Below, in pieces: positions 1 to 6,520 of a stretch of 9,060 bases of DNA. This DNA comes from Lutibacter sp. (GTDB lineage: Bacteria; Bacteroidota; Bacteroidia; Flavobacteriales; Flavobacteriaceae): NCBI RefSeq assembly GCF_021647475.1, contig NZ_JAKIUR010000077.1:1-9060 (forward strand), given 5' to 3'. Made by a program: the position numbers and the translations under genes. The notes under the pieces were generated by a model that saw only the letters and a list, made by a program, of their open reading frames with translations, ran no database searches and was not told the origin of the DNA. Positions within the stretch are counted from its first letter, which is position 1. Every line of letters starts with the position of its first letter.

Positions 1-2
1 TG

Positions 3-284
3 CATTCGCTATTACCTAAAATTATTGGAGGAAGATTACGAAAAGGTTTTAAAGCATTCGGACAAAAAATGAATGGATTTTATACACAAGAAGCCAATGT
101 TGTTGGCGTAGAATCTAGAACTTCTTCGCCTATTAATATCCCAAGAAAAGATAATTTAGAACATCCTGAAATTGAAGGGCTTTTCCCTTGTGGTGAAGGT
201 GGTGGTTACGCTGGGGGTATTGTTTCTGCTGCGATGGATGGGGAACGCTGTGCTGAAGCTGCCATACAAAAATTACAGCATTAA
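3..284 (+). CDS. FAD-dependent dehydrogenase, C-terminal fragment (5' end outside window)
   Basis: An open frame is already running at base 3 and ends in TAA at 282-284, so only the last 93 or so codons are present. The tail contains the block EGLFPCGEGGGYAGGIVSAA followed by MDGERCAEA. This is the glycine-rich FAD-contacting C-terminal motif of the large uncharacterised FAD-dependent dehydrogenases (COG2509-like, about 500 residues when complete), in which the final Gly-Glu-Gly-x-Gly-Tyr-Ala-Gly stretch closes the flavin-binding domain. The upstream segment TSSPINIPRKD also fits that family. The substrate is unknown and the protein should be cytosolic. An internal ATG at 69 is not the true start, because coding sequence of the same family character continues upstream of it. 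The family call is fairly firm; no specific function can be given. Confidence 0.75.
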   Translation, partial: HSLLPKIIGGRLRKGFKAFGQKMNGFYTQEANVVGVESRTSSPINIPRKDNLEHPEIEGLFPCGEGGGYAGGIVSAAMDGERCAEAAIQKLQH

Positions 285-398
285 TTAGGCTTTTACACTA
301 CAAGTAAAAAAATTGGATTCTTTTAAAAAATAGCTGAGTACCCGTAATCTAACATAACATCCGTTACCCTAAACCTGTTACATAGTCACATCAATATA

Positions 399-428
399 AA
401 TTAGTAATTAGTAATTAGTAATTAGTAA
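399..428. repeat. 7-bp tandem repeat, four copies (AATTAGT)
   Basis: Four uninterrupted copies of AATTAGT lie at 399-426, followed by AA of a partial fifth copy. Each unit is identical. The array is about 175 bases upstream of the katG start and outside any gene. Short perfect arrays like this can change copy number by replication slippage, but this one is too far from the start codon to shift a reading frame. Confidence 0.9.
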
Positions 429-548
429 AAATAAGATGTTGAAATAAATTCCTTTAGACTTGCAATATAAATATTACAACTTTGATTAAATTAAATTAAA
501 TATTTTGATTGATATCTATATGTAAATAAATAATATCTATTGTTTTTA

Positions 549-558
549 ATTACGTAAT
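549..558. promoter_or_regulatory. 10-bp palindrome in katG promoter, possible operator
   Basis: ATTACGTAAT is a perfect palindrome centred about 20 bases upstream of the -7 element. A close variant of its core, TTATGTAA, recurs at 568-575 overlapping the -7 element. The position fits a regulator-binding site, but the regulator is unknown and no OxyR or PerR consensus could be matched convincingly. Confidence 0.3.
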
Positions 559-572
559 AAATGTTTCTTATG

Positions 573-580
573 TAAATTTG
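573..580 (+). promoter_or_regulatory. Probable katG promoter, Bacteroidetes -7 element
   Basis: TAAATTTG matches the Bacteroidetes primary-sigma -7 consensus TAnnTTTG exactly. It ends 24 bases before the katG ATG, giving a short leader of roughly 18 bases. No good TTTG element is found at the usual spacing of about 19 bases upstream, so the promoter may depend on an activator. That would fit the repeats just upstream. Confidence 0.55.
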
Positions 581-604
581 GGTTAAACAAAAAATAAAAT
601 AATT

Positions 605-2794
605 ATGAGTAATTCAAACGAAAGTAAATGCCCTTATCATAATGGGCAAACAAATCAAAAACAAGCTACCAACAAAGATTGGTGGCCTAATCGACTAAAT
701 TTAAACATTCTTCGTCAGCATTCTTCTTTATCTAACCCAATGGAAAAAGAATTTAACTATGCTGAAGCATTCAAAAGTTTAGACTTAGATAAAGTGAAAA
801 AAGATATTAACGAATTAATGGTTAATTCACAGGAATGGTGGCCAGCAGATTATGGCCATTATGGCCCTTTATTTATCCGTATGGCTTGGCACAGTGCAGG
901 AACTTATCGAGTTTCAGATGGTCGTGGTGGTGCATCAACTGGAAATCAACGTTTTGCACCCGTAAATAGCTGGCCAGACAACATAAACCTTGATAAAGCT
1001 CGTAGGTTACTTTGGCCTATTAAACAAAAATATGGTAAAAAAATATCTTGGGCAGATTTAATGATTTTTGCTGGAAACTGTGCTTTAGAATCAATGGGGT
1101 TAAAAACATTTGGATTTGCAGGAGGCCGTGAGGATATTTGGGAACCTGAGCAAGATGTTTATTGGGGTGCAGAAACTGAATGGCTTGGAGATAAACGCTA
1201 CACAGATGAACGAGATTTAGAAAATCCATTAGCGGCAGTTCAAATGGGTTTAATTTATGTTAATCCTGAAGGACCTAATGGAGAACCAAATGTAATTGCT
1301 TCAGGTAAAGATATACGTGAAACTTTTGCACGTATGGCAATGAATGACGAAGAAACTGTGGCTCTTATTGCAGGAGGACATACTTTTGGTAAAAGTCACG
1401 GGGCTGGTGACACAGCACACGTGGGTAGGGAACCAGAAGCTGCATGTATTGAAGACCAAGGACTTGGATGGGAAAATAGTTTTGGTACTGGTAAAGGTGT
1501 AGATACAATTAGCAGCGGGATTGAAGGTGCCTGGACTCCCACTCCAATACAATGGGATAACAGTTATTTTGAAACCTTATTTGGTTATGAGTGGAATTTG
1601 GAAAAAAGTCCTGCTGGTGCGTGGCAATGGGTAGCAGTTGGAACAGATGCAGCTACTGCCGTTCCAGATGCACATGATTCATCAAAACGACACGCTCCTA
1701 TGATGATGACATCTGACTTAGCGTTAAGAATGGATCCTATTTATAAACCAATTTCAAGACGTTTTTATGAAAATCCTGATGAATTTGCTGATGTGTTTGC
1801 AAGAGCTTGGTTTAAATTAACTCACCGTGATATGGGACCTATTTCTCGCTATTTAGGCTCAGAAGTTCCTCAAGAAAAATTAATTTGGCAAGATCCAGTT
1901 CCAGTAGCCAATCATAATTTAGTTAATGATATGGATATTTCTATTTTAAAAGAACAGATTTTAGGTTCAGGTTTATCCATCTCACAATTAGTATCAACTG
2001 CTTGGGCTTCCGCATCTACATTTCGTGGTTCAGATAAGCGTGGCGGTGCAAATGGAGCTAGAATTCGATTTGCTCCTCAAAATAATTGGGAAGTAAATAA
2101 TCCAATTCAATTAAAAAAAGTTTTAAAAACATTAGAAACTATTCAAAAAAAGTTTAATGGTGTTAATGATAATAAACGAGTATCATTGGCAGACTTGATT
2201 GTGCTTGGTGGGTGTGCAGCTATTGAAAGAGCTGCTAAAGATGCTGGTTACAATATTACTGTCCCTTTTACTCCAGGAAGAACAGACGCAACCATAGAAC
2301 AAACTGATATAGAATCATTTGAGGTTCTTGAACCAAAAGCGGATGGATTTCGTAATTATAAAAACTCAACCTGTACCTTAAGAACAGAAGATATGCTAAT
2401 TGATAAAGCACAACTTTTAACCTTAACCATTCCTGAAATGACTGTACTTGTTGGAGGTATGAGAATGTTAAATACCAATTTTGATAATTCAAGATATGGG
2501 GTTTTTACAAAAAATCCTGAAACATTAACCAATGATTTCTTTTTAAATTTACTTGATTTAAGTACAGCTTGGAAAGCAATTGATGAAACTGAAGAAATTT
2601 TTGAAGGTGTAGATCGTGCTACAGGAAATCGAAAATGGTTGGCCACACGTGCAGATATAATTTTTGGTTCAAATTCAGAGTTACGTGCTGTAGCAGAAGT
2701 ATATAGTTATAAGGATTCTCAAGATAAATTTTTACAAGACTTTGTAAAAGCTTGGATAAAAATTATGAATCTTGATAGATTTGATTTAGAATAA
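605..2794 (+). CDS. katG: Catalase-peroxidase KatG
   Basis: Bifunctional haem enzyme that breaks down hydrogen peroxide (catalase) and oxidises small donors (peroxidase), protecting the cell from peroxide stress. The protein is 729 residues, normal for the family, with the two tandem peroxidase-like halves. The distal haem pocket is R92, W95 and H96 in IRMAWHSAGTYR. The proximal His is H259 in GGHTFGKSHGAG, with W310 and D371 completing the proximal triad. The residues forming the Met-Tyr-Trp adduct needed for catalase activity are all present: W95, Y218 (GLIYVNPEG) and M244 (RMAMND). The mobile arginine corresponds to R408 and the access-channel aspartate to D125. S304 matches the residue equivalent to Ser315 of the mycobacterial enzyme. 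The N-terminus begins with the usual KCPYHNG segment and no signal peptide. The ATG at 605 is chosen because it follows an A-rich leader close behind a -7 element. The gene stands alone as a single unit. Very confident. Confidence 0.98.
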   Translation: MSNSNESKCPYHNGQTNQKQATNKDWWPNRLNLNILRQHSSLSNPMEKEFNYAEAFKSLDLDKVKKDINELMVNSQEWWPADYGHYGPLFIRMAWHSAGTYRVSDGRGGASTGNQRFAPVNSWPDNINLDKARRLLWPIKQKYGKKISWADLMIFAGNCALESMGLKTFGFAGGREDIWEPEQDVYWGAETEWLGDKRYTDERDLENPLAAVQMGLIYVNPEGPNGEPNVIASGKDIRETFARMAMNDEETVALIAGGHTFGKSHGAGDTAHVGREPEAACIEDQGLGWENSFGTGKGVDTISSGIEGAWTPTPIQWDNSYFETLFGYEWNLEKSPAGAWQWVAVGTDAATAVPDAHDSSKRHAPMMMTSDLALRMDPIYKPISRRFYENPDEFADVFARAWFKLTHRDMGPISRYLGSEVPQEKLIWQDPVPVANHNLVNDMDISILKEQILGSGLSISQLVSTAWASASTFRGSDKRGGANGARIRFAPQNNWEVNNPIQLKKVLKTLETIQKKFNGVNDNKRVSLADLIVLGGCAAIERAAKDAGYNITVPFTPGRTDATIEQTDIESFEVLEPKADGFRNYKNSTCTLRTEDMLIDKAQLLTLTIPEMTVLVGGMRMLNTNFDNSRYGVFTKNPETLTNDFFLNLLDLSTAWKAIDETEEIFEGVDRATGNRKWLATRADIIFGSNSELRAVAEVYSYKDSQDKFLQDFVKAWIKIMNLDRFDLE

Positions 2795-2842
2795 TTATTT
2801 TCATATTGTAATAATAACTAGAAAAAAATATTTAAAATAGTA

Positions 2843-2877
2843 AAAAGTACAATTTTTTGTAAAAAAATTGTACTTTT
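2843..2877 (+). terminator. katG terminator, perfect 16-bp hairpin
   Basis: Bases 2843-2858 are exactly complementary in reverse to 2862-2877, leaving a 3-base loop (GTA). The stem is AT-rich with a central GTAC core. It is preceded by an A run and followed by a CTTTTTTA tract, so it can act as an intrinsic terminator for katG, 48 bases after the stop. The sequence is symmetrical enough to work in both directions. Confidence 0.85.
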
Positions 2878-2913
2878 CTTTTTTACAATATTCAATATTA
2901 TAAAAAAACTATT

Positions 2914-2921
2914 TAATTTTA
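2914..2921 (+). promoter_or_regulatory. Possible -7 element before the exported esterase-like gene
   Basis: TAATTTTA is one base away from the TAnnTTTG consensus. It ends four bases before the ATG at 2926, so a transcript starting from it would be leaderless or nearly so. With a strong terminator just upstream, the two-gene unit needs its own promoter somewhere in 2878-2925, and this is the best candidate seen. No clear -33 element. Confidence 0.3.
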
Positions 2922-2925
2922 GCCT

Positions 2926-4128
2926 ATGAAATCTACCTCACTAAAAAGCATTTTCATGCTGCTCATTATCTTCATTTCAAATTATAACTATTCACAAAAC
3001 ATTCACCTTAAAAAATTTGAATCAAAAGAATTGGAAAATGAACGAACTTTAAAAATTTATATTCCTTCTAGCTATCAAATCGACTCCACAAAGGTTTACC
3101 CACTAACTATTGTTTTAGATGCTGAATATTTATTTGATGTTTATGTAGGAAATTCTATTTTATTTGCAAAAAAAGATAAAGCTCCAGAACAAATTATTGT
3201 AGGCATTAATCAAAACCAATATGGTGAACGTTATAAAGATTGTTCCTATCAAAAAGAAAACAGTTTTCCAACAACTGAAGGAGAAGCTTTTTATCGATTT
3301 ATTAAAAGTGAACTGATTGATTATTTTGAAGAAAATTATAGAATATCACCTTTTAAAACCATTGTAGGAAACACATTAACAGCTAATTTTATTAATTACT
3401 TTTTAGTTGAAGACTACCCTACTTTTAACGCTTTTATTAATATAAATCCATACTACGCCATGGATATGCCATCTATGTTGCAACAAAAAGCAGAAGCCTT
3501 AAAAGATGAAAATAGATATTATTATGTGAGCAATGGAAATTATAATTCAGCTAAAAGGCAAAAAAACATAAAAAACACCAATTTAATTCTTAAAAATATT
3601 GATAACGCAAAGTTTGTTTACAAATACAATTATTTTGATAATAGTACTAAAACAGCTTCTATTGGAGAATCCATTCCAAATGCTTTAGCTTTTATTTTTG
3701 AAATTTACGCGGCAATTTCAAAAGAAGAATTCAATAAAAATATAAAAGATTTGTCTCCTGCCGATGCCATTGCCTATTTAGAAAACAAATATGTAGATAT
3801 TGAATACTTATTTGGAAGTAATTTAAAAATTCGAGAACAAGATATTTTTGCCATTGAACCCATTATTTTAGATAAAGAAAATGGTGATTATTTAAAAGAT
3901 TTCGGAGAAATGATTAACAAATTATATAAAGATTCTCCTATTGGCGATTATTATATTGGTAGATATTATGAAACTGGCGGCAAACTAAAACAAGCTTTAA
4001 AATATTATAAAAACGGATATATGAAATTACCTGAAAACGATCCAAATGCTGATGGATATTATCAAAATATTGAACGTATTCTCCAAAAAAGAGACGGAAC
4101 ATATGTAGAACAAAACCCAAAAAATTAA
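2926..4128 (+). CDS. Exported esterase-fold protein, probably catalytically dead, with TPR-like tail
   Basis: A 400-residue protein with an N-terminal signal peptide (charged start, hydrophobic core 9-18, likely cleavage after NYSQ at about residue 24), so it is exported to the periplasm or beyond. Residues about 30-262 resemble the putative esterase family (alpha/beta hydrolase, Pfam Esterase, BesA/YbbA-like). The strand TIVLDAEYLFD (61-71), the following VGINQ segment and the family's characteristic order of blocks are all present. The nucleophile elbow, normally G-H-S-L-G-G, reads G148-N-T-L-T-A153, with Thr150 in place of Ser. The late catalytic His, normally in an ENHGSV-type block, aligns with T243 in TKTASIG. 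Both changes point to a non-catalytic descendant. Residues about 337-385 look like one TPR-type helical pair (DYYIGRYYETGGKLKQALKYYKNG). The start at 2926 keeps the basic residues of the signal peptide. It ends 7 bases before the peptidase gene, so the two are probably co-transcribed. The fold call is moderate; the loss of activity is inference from alignment by eye. Confidence 0.7.
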   Translation: MKSTSLKSIFMLLIIFISNYNYSQNIHLKKFESKELENERTLKIYIPSSYQIDSTKVYPLTIVLDAEYLFDVYVGNSILFAKKDKAPEQIIVGINQNQYGERYKDCSYQKENSFPTTEGEAFYRFIKSELIDYFEENYRISPFKTIVGNTLTANFINYFLVEDYPTFNAFININPYYAMDMPSMLQQKAEALKDENRYYYVSNGNYNSAKRQKNIKNTNLILKNIDNAKFVYKYNYFDNSTKTASIGESIPNALAFIFEIYAAISKEEFNKNIKDLSPADAIAYLENKYVDIEYLFGSNLKIREQDIFAIEPIILDKENGDYLKDFGEMINKLYKDSPIGDYYIGRYYETGGKLKQALKYYKNGYMKLPENDPNADGYYQNIERILQKRDGTYVEQNPKN

Positions 4129-4135
4129 AATAACA

Positions 4136-5296
4136 ATGAAACGAAAACTATTTTCAATTGCTTTTTTAGCAATAACTCAACTATTTTTTGCCCAAGAAGG
4201 CACTGTAATAAACGTAAGATTACCAACTGCACAAAAATATGTATTTACACCTGTAATTGATATTGAAGCCTCAAATGTAAAAAGTCAAGGTTATACCGGA
4301 ACTTGTTGGAGCTTTTCTACAACTTCATTTATTGAATCTGAAATTTATAAAAATATTGGAAAAAATATTGATATTTCTGAAATGTACACCGTTAGAAATA
4401 CCTACCCAATTAAAGCTTGGGATTACGTAATGCGACAAGGAAAAACTCAGTTTGGTGAAGGCGGATTAGCTCATGATGTCCTAAATTCTATTAGAATATA
4501 TGGATTAGTACCTCAAAGTGCGTTTTCTGGTTTAGTGAATGGAGAAACCAATTATAACCACTCTAAAATTGTACCTGAATTAAAAAAAGTATTAGACGCT
4601 TATATTAAAAATGACAAGCATTCTAAACATCCTAATTGGAAAAAAGAAGTAGATTCTATATTAAACGTTACTATTGGAAAAATACCTGAAAAATTTATGT
4701 ATGATGGTGTTTATTATACTCCAAAAACCTTTTTAAAAATGACACATATTAATCCTGATGATTATGTGACATTAACTTCTTTTATGCAGCAACCTTTTTA
4801 CACTAAATTCATTTTAAACATTCCTGATAATTTTGCAAATGGAAGTTTTTATAATCTACCTTTAAATGAATTAGTTACCACTGTTGATAATGCATTAAAA
4901 AACGGTTACACCTTAGCCATTGATTGTGATGTTTCCGAAAAAACTTTTTCACAAAAATATGGAGTTGCCATAGAACCAAAAAAATTGGATGATGATAAAA
5001 AAGCTATGACTTATATTGTTACTGAAAAAGAGATTACTCCAGAATATAGACAACAAGAATTTGAAAATTATGATACTACTGACGACCATTTAATGCAAAT
5101 TGTTGGCATGGTAAAAGATCAAAATAATAATGAATATTATAAAATAAAAAATTCTTGGGGAACTACTGGAGACAGAATTGGTAATGGTGGTTATGTTTAT
5201 ATGAGCAAACCTTATTTTAAATTAAAAACAATTTCAGTTTTAGTGAATAAAAAAGGTTTAAATAAAACTATAAAAGAGGAATTAAAAATTAAATAA
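4136..5296 (+). CDS. Secreted papain-like (C1 family) cysteine peptidase
   Basis: A 386-residue protein with a signal peptide (MKRK start, hydrophobic 5-18, ending FFAQ at 20), so the mature enzyme should act outside the cytoplasm. The papain-type active site is complete. Q51 forms the oxyanion hole and C57 is the nucleophile in QGYTGTCWSFSTTSF. H318 lies in DDHLMQIVG and N339 in KIKNSWGT. The roughly 260 residues between Cys and His are longer than in papain itself and closer to the bleomycin hydrolase/aminopeptidase C branch (C1B), as is the DDHLM block. The known members of that branch are mostly cytosolic, which makes the signal peptide notable. There is no obvious propeptide: the catalytic Cys is only about 37 residues after the predicted cleavage site. 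It follows the esterase-like gene by 7 bases and probably shares its transcript. The substrate is unknown. Family call firm; endo- versus aminopeptidase action undecided. Confidence 0.88.
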   Translation: MKRKLFSIAFLAITQLFFAQEGTVINVRLPTAQKYVFTPVIDIEASNVKSQGYTGTCWSFSTTSFIESEIYKNIGKNIDISEMYTVRNTYPIKAWDYVMRQGKTQFGEGGLAHDVLNSIRIYGLVPQSAFSGLVNGETNYNHSKIVPELKKVLDAYIKNDKHSKHPNWKKEVDSILNVTIGKIPEKFMYDGVYYTPKTFLKMTHINPDDYVTLTSFMQQPFYTKFILNIPDNFANGSFYNLPLNELVTTVDNALKNGYTLAIDCDVSEKTFSQKYGVAIEPKKLDDDKKAMTYIVTEKEITPEYRQQEFENYDTTDDHLMQIVGMVKDQNNNEYYKIKNSWGTTGDRIGNGGYVYMSKPYFKLKTISVLVNKKGLNKTIKEELKIK

Positions 5297-5328
5297 TCAA
5301 TTAATTTACAACGCTTTACTATCGAAAA

Positions 5329-6090
5329 TTAAGAATTTATCATTTTAATAAACTCGTTTGAAAAGCGATATACATCTCCTGGCCAACGTGCAGATAAGTA
5401 ATTTTTATCTTTTACAATAAAGCCTCTTTTTAAATTATTTTGTTTATCTCTTAACAAAGGAATACTTCCTTTTATAAAATTTTTACTGTCCGATAAAACT
5501 GATTTTACCTCATCTTCCACTGTAAATCCAGGATAGGTGAGGTAATATTTTTTAAGATTAATTTTTGTAAGATTATAGGCTAATAATTCTTGTGATTTTA
5601 AAAGGGCTGTAGTTTTATAATTATGCAGCACTGATTTTTTAGTTTTATGATTAATACTTCTTGCCAGCAAAACTACTCCGTGACAAATTGCACCAACAGG
5701 TTTATTAGCCTTAAAAAAATCTACTGCTAAATGTTGTAATACCTCTGACTCTATATATTCTTTAACTCCTTTATCATGTCCACCAGGTAAAAAAATAGCG
5801 TCAAAATTAACTTCTTTAATATCTTTATATTTTAAAGGTTGACAAAAGGCTTCTGATTGTTCCATTTCAAAGTAGGCTTTAACAGCATCTTTTCTAGCCA
5901 TTAATAATGGCTTCCAAATTCCTAAACCTTTTCCATTAAGCATTATTTTATCTGCTGAAGCTTTTTTCCCTTTTGGAGTGGCAAAAACAACATCTATATT
6001 ACTTTCTGAAAATAATTTCCAAGGAATTGCAACTTCAGAGGGATCAAATCCATAAGTTGGAATAGGTATTATAATTTTTTTGGATAGCAT
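5329..6090 (-). CDS. DJ-1/PfpI family protein (class I glutamine amidotransferase-like)
   Basis: A 253-residue cytosolic protein of the DJ-1/ThiJ/PfpI superfamily, in the larger Hsp31-like group whose members act as glyoxalases, chaperones or deglycases. The nucleophile is C136 in the elbow GAICHGVVLLA, with H137 next to it. The acidic partner that tunes the cysteine in this superfamily is probably E19 (DPSEVAIPW). The turn LPGGHDKG (101-108) is the family's conserved glycine-rich loop. The C-terminal block SARWPGDVYRF (233-243) is typical of this longer subgroup. It is the last gene of the menD unit, starting 5 bases after the stop of the S1 protein. It converges on the C1 peptidase gene with only 32 bases between the stops. 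Family call firm; the actual reaction is unknown. Confidence 0.88.
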   Translation of the reverse strand: MLSKKIIIPIPTYGFDPSEVAIPWKLFSESNIDVVFATPKGKKASADKIMLNGKGLGIWKPLLMARKDAVKAYFEMEQSEAFCQPLKYKDIKEVNFDAIFLPGGHDKGVKEYIESEVLQHLAVDFFKANKPVGAICHGVVLLARSINHKTKKSVLHNYKTTALLKSQELLAYNLTKINLKKYYLTYPGFTVEDEVKSVLSDSKNFIKGSIPLLRDKQNNLKRGFIVKDKNYLSARWPGDVYRFSNEFIKMINS

Positions 6091-6095
6091 AAAAT

Positions 6096-6518
6096 CTAAT
6101 CTTTACTAAACAATGTGATTCCTTCTTCTGAAATAGTTATCAATTTTTGTTTAAATAAACCTCCAATTGCATTTTTAAAAGCTTTTTTGCTCATTCCTAA
6201 TTGATATTTTATATCATCAGGTTTGCTTTTATCATTTAATGGTAAAAATCCTTCCTTTTGTTTTAAAGCATCCAGAATAATAATTTCATTTTTAACAATA
6301 GTTTGCTTAAAACCAACTGCTTGTAAACTAACATCTAACTTACCATCTTCACGAATTTTTTTAATATATCCAACTAATTTTTGTCCTTCTTCAATTTTTT
6401 GATATAATTCATTTTTATATAATAAGCCTTCAAATTCTTCATTAATTAAAACGGTAAAACCAATACCAGTATTCCTTACCACAATTAAATCTACCTTATC
6501 TCCTATTTTTAATTCCAT
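6096..6518 (-). CDS. CvfB-like S1/winged-helix RNA-binding protein, short form
   Basis: A 140-residue protein made of one S1-type OB domain (about 4-66: IGDKVDLIVVRNTGIGFTV, then EGLLYKNELY and GYIKKIREDGKLDVSLQ) and a C-terminal winged helix (about 78-138, with GFLPLNDKS and GMSKKAFKNAIGGLFK). These two blocks match the C-terminal half of CvfB, an RNA-binding virulence/regulatory factor that is usually about 280 residues with further S1 domains at its N-terminus. Those front domains are missing here. No upstream in-frame extension is possible within a non-overlapping gene, because the menD stop lies only 2 bases before the ATG (TAA-TA-ATG). That spacing suggests translational coupling. The gene is intact and its core motifs are well kept, so it is probably a functional short form. 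It is likely cytosolic and binds RNA or DNA; the target is unknown. Confidence 0.82.
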   Translation of the reverse strand: MELKIGDKVDLIVVRNTGIGFTVLINEEFEGLLYKNELYQKIEEGQKLVGYIKKIREDGKLDVSLQAVGFKQTIVKNEIIILDALKQKEGFLPLNDKSKPDDIKYQLGMSKKAFKNAIGGLFKQKLITISEEGITLFSKD

Positions 6519-6520
6519 TA

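Larger units (their letters stand above)
285..604. other. 320-base intergenic region upstream of katG
   Basis: No credible gene is seen on either strand. The left part (285-360) follows the dehydrogenase stop and has only a weak 6-bp A/T hairpin. The middle (360-398) is less AT-rich. Bases 399-428 hold a fourfold 7-bp tandem repeat. The right part (480-604) is very AT-rich and carries the probable katG promoter, with several short direct repeats and a 10-bp palindrome. The length and repeat content suggest regulatory sequence for katG rather than a decayed gene, but no remnant could be tested for. Confidence 0.6.

Noticed and set aside
291..309. Hairpin TTTTAC/GTAAAA just after the FAD dehydrogenase stop, as a terminator
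   Set aside because: Only 6 A/T-rich base pairs with a 7-base loop; this occurs often by chance in DNA of this composition.
399..428. Tandem repeat as a CRISPR array
   Set aside because: The 7-bp units are directly abutting with no spacers, and no cas genes are nearby.
1020..1552. Minus-strand open frames inside katG (also at 2268-2646)
   Set aside because: They are antisense to conserved catalase-peroxidase motifs, have compositions expected of reverse-frame reading, and lack promoters or family features.
5286..5307. Hairpin AAATTAA/TTAATTT between the convergent peptidase and DJ-1-like genes, as a shared terminator
   Set aside because: The stem is 7 pairs of A/T only and overlaps the peptidase stop codon. 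It is too weak to call, though termination must occur near here.
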